This document shows, piece by piece, positions 1 to 7,589 of a stretch of DNA of 43,771 bases (positions within the stretch are counted from its first letter, which is position 1; the number at the start of each line of letters is the position of its first letter). The stretch covers positions 1 through 43,771 of the forward strand of contig NZ_JAIEUI010000034.1 in assembly GCF_022234545.1 (NCBI RefSeq), given 5' to 3'. The position numbers and the translations under genes were made by a program. The DNA is from Paenibacillus piscarius (GTDB taxonomy: Bacteria; Bacillota; Bacilli; Paenibacillales; Paenibacillaceae). Under the pieces are notes generated by a model. It made no database searches. It was not told where the DNA came from and was given only the letters and a program-made list of their open reading frames with translations.

Positions 1-43
1 TACTTGGACCGAAGGGTCCTGGGAGAGTAGGACGCCGCCAAGC
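1..43 (+). rRNA. rrf: 5S ribosomal RNA, 3' end (partial)
   Basis: The first 43 bases match the conserved 3' part of Gram-positive 5S rRNA: the GGTCCTGGGAGAGTAGGACG region followed by the terminal GCCGCCAAGC. The 5' part lies outside the window. It is the last gene of an rRNA operon transcribed towards guaB, as in Bacillus, where an rRNA operon lies between gyrA and guaB. The end is set by comparison with known mature 5S ends. Confidence 0.93.
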
Positions 44-49
44 ACATGA

Positions 50-82
50 GACCACTGTTGATCACTCAGCAGTGGTCTTTTT
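50..82 (+). terminator. Intrinsic terminator of the upstream rRNA operon
   Basis: An 8-bp perfect stem (GACCACTG at 50-57 with CAGTGGTC at 70-77) with a 12-base loop is followed by five T. It begins seven bases after the end of 5S rRNA and closes the rRNA transcript. Confidence 0.9.
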
Positions 83-520
83 GCGTGTATGGGCAGTGTG
101 ATGGGCGATGGCTGAACGTGCCCGATAAACGGAAATGAAGGGACAAAGGGGAAATAGTTGGATTCTGTACACTTGCTGGGGAAGAAGTGGGCGATTCCCG
201 GACAGAAGTTGGAAAAACAGCACTTAATTCTTTCGATTTCAGCCAAAGTAACCGTAACGAGTTCCAATAGATGCTGTTAATCCAATTGCTTCAGCCGAAT
301 GCGCGGAAACCAGCAAAATAAGGTACGTAAATACAATTACTTTCTCGGCTTACCTAGATGGATTCGGCCGGATCGGCCAGATCAACCAGAGGTGTGAGCT
401 CCTTACCCAGTAGCATTAAGATTAAGTATACAAAAATGTCCACCACACACGGACTTTCGTCCAAGAATTCGCTTACCTGAGGCCGGTTGGCGAAATCCTC
501 TCCCAGGTGAAGTAATGTTC
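83..520. other. Long non-coding stretch between rRNA operon and guaB
   Basis: About 440 bases hold no convincing gene: no reading frame has both a ribosome binding site and a plausible protein. The sequence is more A+T rich and irregular than its neighbours. I see no strong terminator, tRNA or riboswitch. In B. subtilis this position holds yaaC, which I do not see here. The segment could be a decayed gene or an intergenic repeat. Confidence 0.5.
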
Positions 521-549
521 TTGACAGGCCAAAAGGCCTTTGCTAAGAT
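521..549 (+). promoter_or_regulatory. Sigma-A promoter of guaB
   Basis: A perfect -35 TTGACA (521-526) is followed by a 17-base spacer and TAAGAT (544-549). The spacer starts with an inverted repeat, AGGCC-AAAA-GGCCT (526-539), a possible operator. Transcription would start near 556 and give a leader of about 165 bases before guaB. Confidence 0.75.
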
Positions 550-721
550 GGCAATAATATATTTTTGGACAAGCCTCTCAAACCTTAACTGAAGACATTA
601 TTATGTTGAGCTCCCAGGCTCGTACCGCTGTCTATCGGGTATGGACTTGAATCAGGAGTTTCTTTATTCATAAGTTGGCGGGCGGGTAGAGAATAGAACA
701 TTTTGAGGAGGAATGACCCAG

Positions 722-2179
722 GTGTGGGAAGATAAGTTTGGTAAAGAAGGATTGACTTTTGATGATGTGCTGCTGGTTCCGCGTAAATCCGAGGTGCTGC
801 CCAAGGAAGTGGATCTTTCAACTGTACTCAGCAGTGGTGTTAAGCTTAACATTCCGCTGATCAGTGCAGGTATGGATACTGTTACAGAAGCTGCTATGGC
901 CATTGCTATTGCCCGCGAAGGCGGGGTTGGCATCATCCATAAGAACATGACTGTGGAGCAGCAGGCTGGGGAAGTGGACCGAGTGAAGCGATCCGAAAGC
1001 GGCGTAATTACCAATCCTTTCTCTCTCACCCCGGATCATCTGGTCTCTGACGCCGAACGCCTTATGGGCAAATACCGTATCTCCGGCGTTCCGGTTGTAG
1101 ATGAGAATAACAAACTGGTTGGCATTATCACGAACCGGGATATGCGCTTCATTCATGATTACAGTGCACCAATCAGCGAATATATGACACGCGATAATCT
1201 GGTGACGGCTCCGGTCGGCACTACGCTTCAGGAAGCTGAAGTGATGCTCCAGAAGCATAAGATTGAGAAGCTGCCGCTGGTCGATGATAACAATATTCTG
1301 AAGGGCCTCATTACTATTAAGGACATTGAGAAGGCGATTCAATTCCCGAACGGTGCCAAGGATGCCCAGGGACGCCTGCTGGTCGGCGCAGCGATCGGGA
1401 TCTCCAAGGATGCGGAAGAGCGTGCCCAGGCGTTGATTGACGCAGGTGTGGATCTGCTGGTTGTAGATTCCGCGCATGGACACCATATCAATATTATTGA
1501 AGCTGTACGCAATCTGCGTGCCAAGTATCCTGATCTTACAATTGTAGCCGGTAATGTGGCCACAGGTGAAGCTACACGTGAGCTGATTGAAGCTGGAGCT
1601 TCTATTGTGAAGGTGGGCATCGGGCCGGGTTCGATCTGTACAACCCGCGTCATTGCCGGTATCGGTGTACCGCAGATTACAGCCATCTATGATTGTGCAA
1701 CGGTTGCCCGTGAATACGGGGTACCGATCATCGCAGACGGCGGGATTAAGTACTCTGGTGAGATTACCAAGGCGATTGCTGCCGGAGCATCGGCGGTTAT
1801 GATGGGAAGCCTGTTCGCCGGAACGGAAGAGAGCCCGGGAGAATCGGAATTGTACCAGGGACGCAAGTTCAAGGTATACCGCGGGATGGGCAGCATGAGC
1901 GCCATGAAGCAGGGCAGCAAGGACCGTTATTTCCAGGATGATGACAAGAAGCTGGTGCCTGAGGGTATTGAAGGGCGTGTAGCCTTCAAGGGGCCGTTGT
2001 CCGATACGGTTCATCAGCTGATCGGCGGACTGCGCTCGGGCATGGGATACTGCGGAACGAAGACGCTGGAGGAGCTGCGCAACGACACTTCATTTATCCG
2101 TATTACCGGAGCGGGACTTCGCGAGAGTCATCCGCATGATGTGCAGATTACCAAGGAAGCTCCGAACTATTCGCTGTAA
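722..2179 (+). CDS. guaB: Inosine-5'-monophosphate dehydrogenase
   Basis: Oxidises IMP to XMP with NAD+, the first committed step of GMP synthesis in the cytoplasm. The 485-residue protein has the usual layout: a (beta/alpha)8 barrel interrupted by two CBS domains (about residues 95-205). The catalytic loop GIGPGSICTTR carries the cysteine that forms the covalent intermediate (C306), and the flap and C-terminal motifs (GMGYCG, AGLRESHPHDV) are present. An in-frame ATG at 713 sits only one base after GAGGAGG (705-711). The GTG at 722 is ten bases away and gives the N-terminus MWEDKF, which matches Bacillus GuaB, so GTG is preferred. The gene has its own promoter at 521 and its own terminator at 2204, so it is probably monocistronic. 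Confidence 0.96.
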   Translation: MWEDKFGKEGLTFDDVLLVPRKSEVLPKEVDLSTVLSSGVKLNIPLISAGMDTVTEAAMAIAIAREGGVGIIHKNMTVEQQAGEVDRVKRSESGVITNPFSLTPDHLVSDAERLMGKYRISGVPVVDENNKLVGIITNRDMRFIHDYSAPISEYMTRDNLVTAPVGTTLQEAEVMLQKHKIEKLPLVDDNNILKGLITIKDIEKAIQFPNGAKDAQGRLLVGAAIGISKDAEERAQALIDAGVDLLVVDSAHGHHINIIEAVRNLRAKYPDLTIVAGNVATGEATRELIEAGASIVKVGIGPGSICTTRVIAGIGVPQITAIYDCATVAREYGVPIIADGGIKYSGEITKAIAAGASAVMMGSLFAGTEESPGESELYQGRKFKVYRGMGSMSAMKQGSKDRYFQDDDKKLVPEGIEGRVAFKGPLSDTVHQLIGGLRSGMGYCGTKTLEELRNDTSFIRITGAGLRESHPHDVQITKEAPNYSL

Positions 2180-2203
2180 GCGGCGAGAATCGCATATTTT
2201 GCT

Positions 2204-2240
2204 GACAGGCAGGACGAATTCGTCCTGTCTGTCTTTTTTT
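2204..2240 (+). terminator. Intrinsic terminator after guaB
   Basis: A 14-bp stem with one G-U pair (arms 2204-2217 and 2220-2233) is followed by seven T. It lies 24 bases after the guaB stop and separates guaB from dacA. Confidence 0.9.
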
Positions 2241-2305
2241 GCAGATACCCCTGTGTTAGAATAGAACAAGCACTGATCTGAGGAGTAAAAGGAGAGTAGT
2301 AATCA

Positions 2306-3703
2306 TTGAATTACAAGCGGAAACTAAGCGGTAAGCAAATTGTGATTAAGACAGCGACAGTAGGTCTGCTTCTAAATATGTTAGCATTTCCGGCGGCTTC
2401 TGCGATGGCAGAGGCTGCTTCCAAACCGGCAGCGACATCATCCGGGAACAAAGCGGCAGCTACAGCTCCGGCCAAATCAGCGGCCGCCAAGATTCCAAGT
2501 GTGGAATCCCTGGGGCTGAATGTGAAATCAGCAGTGCTGATTGAGCCGACAACAGGCGAGGTGCTGCTCTCGCTGAATGCCGACCAGCCTATGCCTCCGG
2601 CGAGCATGACGAAGATGATGACGGAATACCTTGTGACGGAAGCGGTTAACAGCGGCCAGATCTCCTGGGACCAGAAGGTCATTATTCAGGAGAATGCTTC
2701 CAAGCAGATTGGTTCGCGGATTTTCCTGGCTGCGGGTGATGAACACACCGTGAAGGAACTCTACATAGCGATGGCCGTAGGCTCTGCTAATGATGCTACT
2801 GTTGCCCTGGCCGAACTGGTCGCAGGTTCAGAGCAGCAGTTCGTCACAATGATGAATGAAACAGCGAAGAAGATGGGGATGAAGACCGCCCATTTCATTA
2901 ATCCCACCGGGCTTGACCGTAAGGACATGCCCAAGAAATTCCGTCCCGAGGGTGAAGGCGAAACGGTAATGTCCGCGATGGATGCTGCTATTCTCGCCAA
3001 GTACATTGTCACTGATCATCCCGATTTCACTGACTTCACGACCATCCAATCCTACAAATTCCGCGAGCGCGATGCCAAGCCGATGATCAATTACAACTGG
3101 ATGCTGGAGGCCAATAAGAATATTCCTAACTTCAAGGCCTACGCTTATCCGGGTCTGGACGGGCTCAAGACAGGGCACACGACTAATGCAGGCAACTGCT
3201 TCACAGGTACGGCGGTGCGTGACGGTATGCGTCTGATCAGCGTAGTTATGGGAGCAGACTCTGAGGCCCACCGCTTTACAGAGACGAAGAAGGTGCTGGA
3301 TTACGGCTTCAATAACTTCGAGATTAAGCAGGTTGTTGCGCCCAAGGCTGTAATAGCCGGAACGGAGACGGTTCCGGTACTGAAGGGCAAGGAGAAGCAA
3401 GTATCCGTTGTTACGGATGCTGGCGTTACGTTCATGGTACCGAAGGGGACCACTGCGCCGCAGATTAAGACCACTGTAGTGACGAATGACCCGGCGACAC
3501 TGGTTGCTCCGATTGCCGGTGGCAGCAAAATCGGCAAGGTCACCTATTCCTACCAGATCGAAGGAATGCCTCAGGTCCAGGAGAAAACCGTCAACCTGAT
3601 CACTGCTGAGGAAGCGGAGAAGGCAGGCTGGTTCAAGCTGCTGCTACGGGCGATCGGAAGTTTTTTCGCAGACTTGTTTAAAGGAATCAAAAACCTGTTC
3701 TAA
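2306..3703 (+). CDS. dacA: D-alanyl-D-alanine carboxypeptidase, PBP5 type
   Basis: A low-molecular-weight penicillin-binding protein (465 residues) that trims the terminal D-Ala from peptidoglycan stem peptides outside the membrane. An N-terminal signal peptide ends near residue 36 and is followed by an Ala/Lys-rich linker. The S11 peptidase motifs are complete: SMTK (S100-K103), SAN (160-162) and KTG (288-290). A C-terminal beta domain is followed by an amphipathic helix (about 443-465) expected to anchor it to the outer membrane leaflet. The start is TTG with AAGGAG about ten bases upstream. A TAGAAT with an extended TG (2257-2262) lies just after the guaB terminator and may be its -10, but no good -35 is visible. 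The position after guaB is the same as in Bacillus. Confidence 0.94.
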   Translation: MNYKRKLSGKQIVIKTATVGLLLNMLAFPAASAMAEAASKPAATSSGNKAAATAPAKSAAAKIPSVESLGLNVKSAVLIEPTTGEVLLSLNADQPMPPASMTKMMTEYLVTEAVNSGQISWDQKVIIQENASKQIGSRIFLAAGDEHTVKELYIAMAVGSANDATVALAELVAGSEQQFVTMMNETAKKMGMKTAHFINPTGLDRKDMPKKFRPEGEGETVMSAMDAAILAKYIVTDHPDFTDFTTIQSYKFRERDAKPMINYNWMLEANKNIPNFKAYAYPGLDGLKTGHTTNAGNCFTGTAVRDGMRLISVVMGADSEAHRFTETKKVLDYGFNNFEIKQVVAPKAVIAGTETVPVLKGKEKQVSVVTDAGVTFMVPKGTTAPQIKTTVVTNDPATLVAPIAGGSKIGKVTYSYQIEGMPQVQEKTVNLITAEEAEKAGWFKLLLRAIGSFFADLFKGIKNLF

Positions 3704-3752
3704 TGAACCCGGCGGGTTATGCCGGTGACACGATGAAATCCCAGCAAATGGG

Positions 3753-3781
3753 TTGTGTATATGAAGGCCTTACGGTAGAAT
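3753..3781 (+). promoter_or_regulatory. Probable sigma-A promoter of pdxST
   Basis: TTGTGT (3753-3758), a 17-base spacer and TAGAAT (3776-3781) lie 40 bases before pdxS. The -35 is weak and the -10 good. No clear terminator separates dacA from this point, so read-through from dacA is also possible. Confidence 0.5.
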
Positions 3782-3821
3782 TACAAGTTAGATTGCGATA
3801 GATTTAGCGGGAGGCGGAGAG

Positions 3822-4703
3822 ATGGAGACAGGAACATCGCGGGTTAAAAGAGGTATGGCAGAGATGCAAAAGGGTGGCGTCATTATGGACGTCATGAATG
3901 CGGAGCAGGCAAAAATTGCTGAAGCCGCCGGTGCGGTAGCGGTTATGGCACTGGAGCGGGTTCCTTCCGATATCCGCGCAGCGGGCGGAGTTGCACGTAT
4001 GGCTGATCCTACCATTGTTGAAGAGGTTATCCGGGCAGTGAGCATCCCTGTTATGGCCAAAGCCCGTATCGGACATTATGTCGAAGCGAAGGTACTGGAA
4101 TCTCTGGGCGTTGACTATCTCGATGAGAGCGAAGTCCTGACTCCTGCCGATGAAGTATTCCATATTAACAAGCATGAATTCACCGTACCTTTTGTATGCG
4201 GAGCCAAGGACCTGGGAGAAGCACTGCGCCGCATTAGCGAAGGAGCTTCGATGATCCGCACCAAAGGTGAGCCGGGAACAGGCAACATTGTGGAGGCGGT
4301 ACGCCATATGCGCTACATCAACGGCCAGATCCGCAAAGTGGCAAGCCTCTCAACGGATGAGCTATATAATGAAGCAAAGACGCTGGGAGTGCCGTATGAG
4401 CTGCTGCTGGAGGTCCATCAGCTGGGCAAGTTGCCGGTAGTTAATTTCGCTGCCGGGGGTGTTGCTACACCTGCAGATGCCGCGCTGATGATGCATCTTG
4501 GTGCCGACGGCGTGTTTGTCGGCTCGGGCATCTTCAAATCGGACAACCCCGAGAAATTCGCGCGCGCCATTGTAGAAGCAACGACCCATTTTACAGACTA
4601 TAAGCTGATTGCTGAAGTGTCGAAGAACCTGGGTACCCCGATGAAGGGGATTGATATCGCCTCGCTGACCCCGGCTGAACGCATGTCGGAACGCGGCCGC
4701 TAA
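3822..4703 (+). CDS. pdxS: Pyridoxal 5'-phosphate synthase lyase subunit
   Basis: The synthase subunit of the DXP-independent vitamin B6 pathway. It condenses ribose 5-phosphate, glyceraldehyde 3-phosphate and ammonia to PLP, in a dodecamer with PdxT. The 293-residue length is standard. The Schiff-base lysine is in VMAKARIGH (K80) and the second essential lysine is in the RTKGEPGTGN loop (K148). The (beta/alpha)8 phosphate-binding motifs near the C-terminus (FAAGGVATPADAA, GSGIFKS) are intact. The start ATG follows GGGAGGCGGAGAG. pdxT follows after 16 bases, so ammonia made by PdxT can be channelled within one co-expressed complex. Confidence 0.97.
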   Translation: METGTSRVKRGMAEMQKGGVIMDVMNAEQAKIAEAAGAVAVMALERVPSDIRAAGGVARMADPTIVEEVIRAVSIPVMAKARIGHYVEAKVLESLGVDYLDESEVLTPADEVFHINKHEFTVPFVCGAKDLGEALRRISEGASMIRTKGEPGTGNIVEAVRHMRYINGQIRKVASLSTDELYNEAKTLGVPYELLLEVHQLGKLPVVNFAAGGVATPADAALMMHLGADGVFVGSGIFKSDNPEKFARAIVEATTHFTDYKLIAEVSKNLGTPMKGIDIASLTPAERMSERGR

Positions 4704-4719
4704 GAGAGAAGGCTTGTGG

Positions 4720-5304
4720 ATGAGAATAGGAGTGCTGGCGCTGCAGGGCGCTGTAACCGAGCATATGGCCAGTATCGGGAAGACCGGGGCCCAAGCGTTG
4801 CCCATCAAGCGTACAGAGCAGCTTAATGAAATAGACGGCCTGATTATTCCCGGCGGCGAGAGTACAACGATTGGCAAATTAATGCGCAAATACGGATTTA
4901 TTGAAGCGATCCGCGAATTTGCCGGTCATGGGAAGCCGATCTTTGGCACATGCGCCGGCATGATTGTATTAGCGAAGCAGATCGAAGGCGGAGAACCCGC
5001 CCATCTGGAGCTGATGGACATTACCGTTGCCCGGAATGCCTTCGGCCGCCAGCGGGAAAGCTTTGAATGTGACCTTGAGGTGAAAGGCATTGCGGAGCCG
5101 GTAAGGGCGGTATTCATCCGCGCTCCGCTGTTGACTGAGGTGGGCCCGGACGTTGACGTGCTTGCTGTCTATAACGGTGAGATTGTAACGGCGCGTCAGG
5201 GCAGCCTGCTGGTCTCCTCCTTTCATCCGGAACTGACTGAGGATTACAGGCTGCATCAATATTTTGCCGATATGGTAGAGGACAGAATTGCGGCCAATCT
5301 ATAG
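4720..5304 (+). CDS. pdxT: Pyridoxal 5'-phosphate synthase glutaminase subunit
   Basis: A class I glutamine amidotransferase (194 residues) that hydrolyses glutamine and feeds ammonia to PdxS. The nucleophile is in GTCAGM, and the His-Glu pair of the triad is in SFHPELTED. The family motif PGGESTT near residue 45 is present. A TTG six bases upstream (4714) is in frame but only two bases from the AGAAGG site. ATG at 4720 has eight bases of spacing and gives MRIGVLALQGAV, as in homologues, so it is chosen. It is cotranscribed with pdxS. Confidence 0.96.
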   Translation: MRIGVLALQGAVTEHMASIGKTGAQALPIKRTEQLNEIDGLIIPGGESTTIGKLMRKYGFIEAIREFAGHGKPIFGTCAGMIVLAKQIEGGEPAHLELMDITVARNAFGRQRESFECDLEVKGIAEPVRAVFIRAPLLTEVGPDVDVLAVYNGEIVTARQGSLLVSSFHPELTEDYRLHQYFADMVEDRIAANL

Positions 5305-5327
5305 AACTGCATATAAGAACATCTTTG

Positions 5328-5366
5328 ACTCTTTCATAGCTGTCCATGACGGCCTGATGAAAGAGT
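5328..5366 (+). promoter_or_regulatory. Hairpin between pdxT and serS
   Basis: ACTCTTTCAT (5328-5337) pairs perfectly with ATGAAAGAGT (5357-5366) around a 19-base loop. The tail contains only a short T run, so it is a weak terminator at best. It ends 13 bases before the serS ribosome binding site, so it may instead be a leader element. The region is far too short for a T-box. Confidence 0.5.
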
Positions 5367-5393
5367 TTGGGCTGTTTTCAGGAGGGAAACGTT

Positions 5394-6683
5394 GTGTTAG
5401 ATGTTAAAGTATTGCGCAGTGATTATGCCAGAGTAGAAGAGGCGCTGAATAAAAGAGGGAAATCGCTCGATCTGATTGCCGGCTTCCCGGAGCTTGACCT
5501 GCGCCGCCGTGAGCTGCTTCAGGAAACGGAAGGTCTCAAGAACCGCCGGAATACTGTATCGGCAGACGTAGCCAAGAAGAAGAAGAATGGCGAGCCGGCC
5601 GAGGATCTGATCGCAGAGATGCGTACTGTATCTGACCGGATTAAAGAGCTGGATGATGAGGTTCGCGGGCTTGAAGCCAAGATTGATGAGCTGACGATGA
5701 GCATTCCGAACATTCCGCATGAATCGGTGCCTGTCGGCAAGTCCGAGGAAGATAATGTGGAAGTCCGCCGCTGGTCGGAGCCCAAGGAATTCGGTTTTAC
5801 ACCGAAATCACACTGGGAGCTGGCACAGCAGCTGGATATTATTGATTTTGAGGCGGCCGCCAAGGTTGCGGGTTCCCGGTTTGTCTTCTATAAGGGTCTG
5901 GGTGCCCGGCTGGAGCGGGCGCTGATTAACTTCATGATGGATCTGCACAGCGGCGAGCACAACTATGAGGAGATGCTGCCTCCTTATATCGTCAATAAGG
6001 ACAGCCTGTACGGAACAGGACAGCTGCCGAAGTTCGAAGAGGATCTGTTCAAGCTGCGGGACACAGAGTATTATCTGATTCCTACGGCGGAAGTGCCTGT
6101 GACCAACTACTACCGGGAAGAGATTCTGACGGCTGCTGACCTGCCGAAGTACCATGTGGCTTACAGCTCTTGCTTCCGTTCGGAAGCCGGATCTGCGGGA
6201 CGCGATACCCGCGGCCTGATCCGCCAGCATCAGTTCAACAAGGTGGAGCTGGTGAAGCTGGCCAGCCCGGAGAACTCCTATGAGGAGCTGGAGAAGATGA
6301 CAGCCGATGCGGAGCGCGTCCTGCAGCTTCTGGGGCTGCCCTACCGCGTCCTGCTGTTGTGTACAGCGGATATGGGCTTCACCTCCGCGAAGACGTATGA
6401 TCTGGAGGTATGGCTGCCGGAGAGCGGAATGTACCGTGAGATCTCCTCCTGCTCCAATACAGAGGATTTCCAGGCCCGCCGGGCCAACATCCGCTACCGT
6501 AAGGAGCCTAAGGCCAAGCCGGAATTCGTGCATACGCTGAACGGTTCTGCACTGGCTGTGGGCCGCACCGTAGCCGCGATTCTGGAGAATTATCAGCAGG
6601 AGGACGGCAGCGTGCTGATTCCGGAATGCCTGCAGCCGTACATGCGGAATGTGAAGTCGATCAGCCCGAAATCCGCCCAATAA
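5394..6683 (+). CDS. serS: Seryl-tRNA synthetase
   Basis: A class II aminoacyl-tRNA synthetase that charges tRNA-Ser (and tRNA-Sec where present). The 429-residue protein has an N-terminal antiparallel coiled-coil arm (about residues 25-110) that grips the long variable arm. The catalytic core carries motif 2 (CFRSEAGSAGRDTRGLIR) and motif 3 (NGSALAVGRTVAAILEN). The open frame continues upstream, but AGGAGGG (5380-5386) lies seven bases before GTG 5394. That start gives the N-terminus MLDVKVLR, close to Bacillus SerS, so GTG is chosen. A tRNA-Ser gene follows 65 bases downstream, so enzyme and substrate are neighbours, as in B. subtilis. Confidence 0.96.
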   Translation: MLDVKVLRSDYARVEEALNKRGKSLDLIAGFPELDLRRRELLQETEGLKNRRNTVSADVAKKKKNGEPAEDLIAEMRTVSDRIKELDDEVRGLEAKIDELTMSIPNIPHESVPVGKSEEDNVEVRRWSEPKEFGFTPKSHWELAQQLDIIDFEAAAKVAGSRFVFYKGLGARLERALINFMMDLHSGEHNYEEMLPPYIVNKDSLYGTGQLPKFEEDLFKLRDTEYYLIPTAEVPVTNYYREEILTAADLPKYHVAYSSCFRSEAGSAGRDTRGLIRQHQFNKVELVKLASPENSYEELEKMTADAERVLQLLGLPYRVLLLCTADMGFTSAKTYDLEVWLPESGMYREISSCSNTEDFQARRANIRYRKEPKAKPEFVHTLNGSALAVGRTVAAILENYQQEDGSVLIPECLQPYMRNVKSISPKSAQ

Positions 6684-6689
6684 TTATGC

Positions 6690-6719
6690 TTGCATCTGAT
6701 TTGATCCGTGTGGTATAAT
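6690..6719 (+). promoter_or_regulatory. Promoter of tRNA-Ser
   Basis: TTGCAT (6690-6695), an 18-base spacer and a perfect TATAAT (6714-6719) lie 30 bases before the tRNA, fitting a separate, strongly expressed tRNA transcript. Confidence 0.75.
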
Positions 6720-6748
6720 TCCTAATGCATGTGAAATTTGGTTGCATT

Positions 6749-6837
6749 GGAGAGGTACCGAAGCGGTCATAACGGGGCGGTCTTGAAAACCGTTAGGGTG
6801 CAAGCCCACATGGGTTCGAATCCCATCCTCTCCGCCA
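6749..6837 (+). tRNA. tRNA-Ser (anticodon TGA)
   Basis: An 89-base class II tRNA with an encoded CCA. The acceptor arms GGAGAGG (6749-6755) and CCTCTCC (6827-6833) pair fully. The anticodon loop CTTGAAA carries TGA, reading UCA and related serine codons. The long variable arm is typical of tRNA-Ser, and GGTTCGAATCC is the T arm. It follows serS and has its own promoter and terminator. Confidence 0.97.
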
Positions 6838-6863
6838 TTTCCAACAATATATACTGCCGATAG

Positions 6864-6894
6864 AAGCCGTTCTCCTTAGGAGAGCGGCTTTTTT
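6864..6894 (+). terminator. Terminator after tRNA-Ser
   Basis: AAGCCG (6864-6869) pairs with CGGCTT (6885-6890) and the stem continues through TCTCC/GGAGA with a small mismatch. It is followed by a run of six T. Confidence 0.9.
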
Positions 6895-6916
6895 GCGATT
6901 TAGCGGGAGGCAGAGG

Positions 6917-6946
6917 GAATAAAAAGCCCTCTTTCTCCGCAATGTA
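6917..6946 (+). promoter_or_regulatory. Candidate sigma-G-type (forespore) promoter
   Basis: GAATAA (6917-6922), 17 bases, then CAATGTA (6940-6946). This differs by one base from the forespore pattern GMATAA - CATNNTA. It precedes a hypothetical gene followed by a SASP-P gene, which makes a forespore promoter plausible. This is inference from a short motif only. Confidence 0.3.
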
Positions 6947-6979
6947 TTAATGTATTAGAGAAGGAGGCTGATAATCAAG

Positions 6980-7321
6980 ATGGACCGACAATTACAAGTA
7001 GATCAGCAGAGTCTGGTGTCTGCGTGGCAGGAGAGACTGCCTGCTCTGATGGAGGACGGGGAGAGCTTCAGTGTCCAGGGAGACGCCGCCAACCAGAACA
7101 GCCTGCTTATTCATTTCAATGCGGCAGGGCGGCAGGGGTACTCTCTGGATTTCCGCTGCACGTATGTGGACAGCCGGGAGGTCGCGGTAGACCTGCTGGA
7201 TGCCGAGCAGCACGGCGCACCTGCCGATGATCATCTGGAGGCTGTACAGGCATTAGCGCAGCAGTATACGAGACAGATTCATGAATGTGCCCAGGCCCTT
7301 CAGGGCATAACCAATCCGTAG
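6980..7321 (+). CDS. Conserved hypothetical protein, 113 residues
   Basis: I do not recognise this protein. It is acidic, has no signal peptide or membrane segment and no cysteine pair. Its middle (about residues 40-70) alternates like a small beta sheet (SLLIHFNAAG, YSLDFRCTYV). The C-terminal third is a helix rich in Ala, Gln and His. The start ATG has an AAGGAGG site (6961-6967) at an unusually long distance of 12 bases. The stop codon overlaps the ribosome binding site of the SASP-P gene 12 bases downstream, so the two are probably cotranslated. A role in sporulation is suggested only by this linkage and by the candidate promoter at 6917. Confidence 0.7.
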   Translation: MDRQLQVDQQSLVSAWQERLPALMEDGESFSVQGDAANQNSLLIHFNAAGRQGYSLDFRCTYVDSREVAVDLLDAEQHGAPADDHLEAVQALAQQYTRQIHECAQALQGITNP

Positions 7322-7333
7322 GAGGTTAATCCG

Positions 7334-7486
7334 ATGAGCAAGCCAAAAAGCATGCCGGTTCCCGGTGTACAGCAGGACCGTCAGGAGAAACGTAAAGAGC
7401 ATCATTCTTCAGGTCCGGAGCCGCTATCCGGTTCCAAAAAGGTAAAGCAGGCCAATCATGTGGATCATAATAATCCTCAAGGCTGA
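7334..7486 (+). CDS. sspP: Small acid-soluble spore protein P (SASP-P family)
   Basis: A 50-residue, highly charged, His/Lys/Gln-rich protein. The segment GPEPLSGSKKVKQANH closely resembles the core of B. subtilis SspP (also called CotL), where it reads roughly QPEPLSGSKKVKNRNH. Such proteins accumulate in the forespore core; SspP's exact role there is unclear. The ATG follows GGAGG with eight bases of spacing, and that site overlaps the stop of the preceding hypothetical gene, so translation is coupled. It is short enough to be missed by automatic gene calling. The identification rests on remembered family sequence. Confidence 0.82.
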   Translation: MSKPKSMPVPGVQQDRQEKRKEHHSSGPEPLSGSKKVKQANHVDHNNPQG

Positions 7487-7589
7487 GCCCAAAATACAAT
7501 GAAATTAGTGAGAAATGTTTCTCATATTTGCCAAATGGTTTATCATTAAGGAGGGGAAAGAATTTTGTATATGGGAGAGGAGAAAAATA

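Noticed and set aside
550..712. Purine riboswitch in the guaB leader
   Set aside because: The leader is long enough, but the conserved purine aptamer blocks are not present.
818..2014. 398-codon open frame on the minus strand inside guaB
   Set aside because: Shadow of guaB: no ribosome binding site, His/Arg/Cys-rich implausible product, and the plus-strand protein is unmistakable.
5305..5393. T-box leader for serS
   Set aside because: Only about 90 bases and no AGGGTGGNACCGCG-type T-box sequence.
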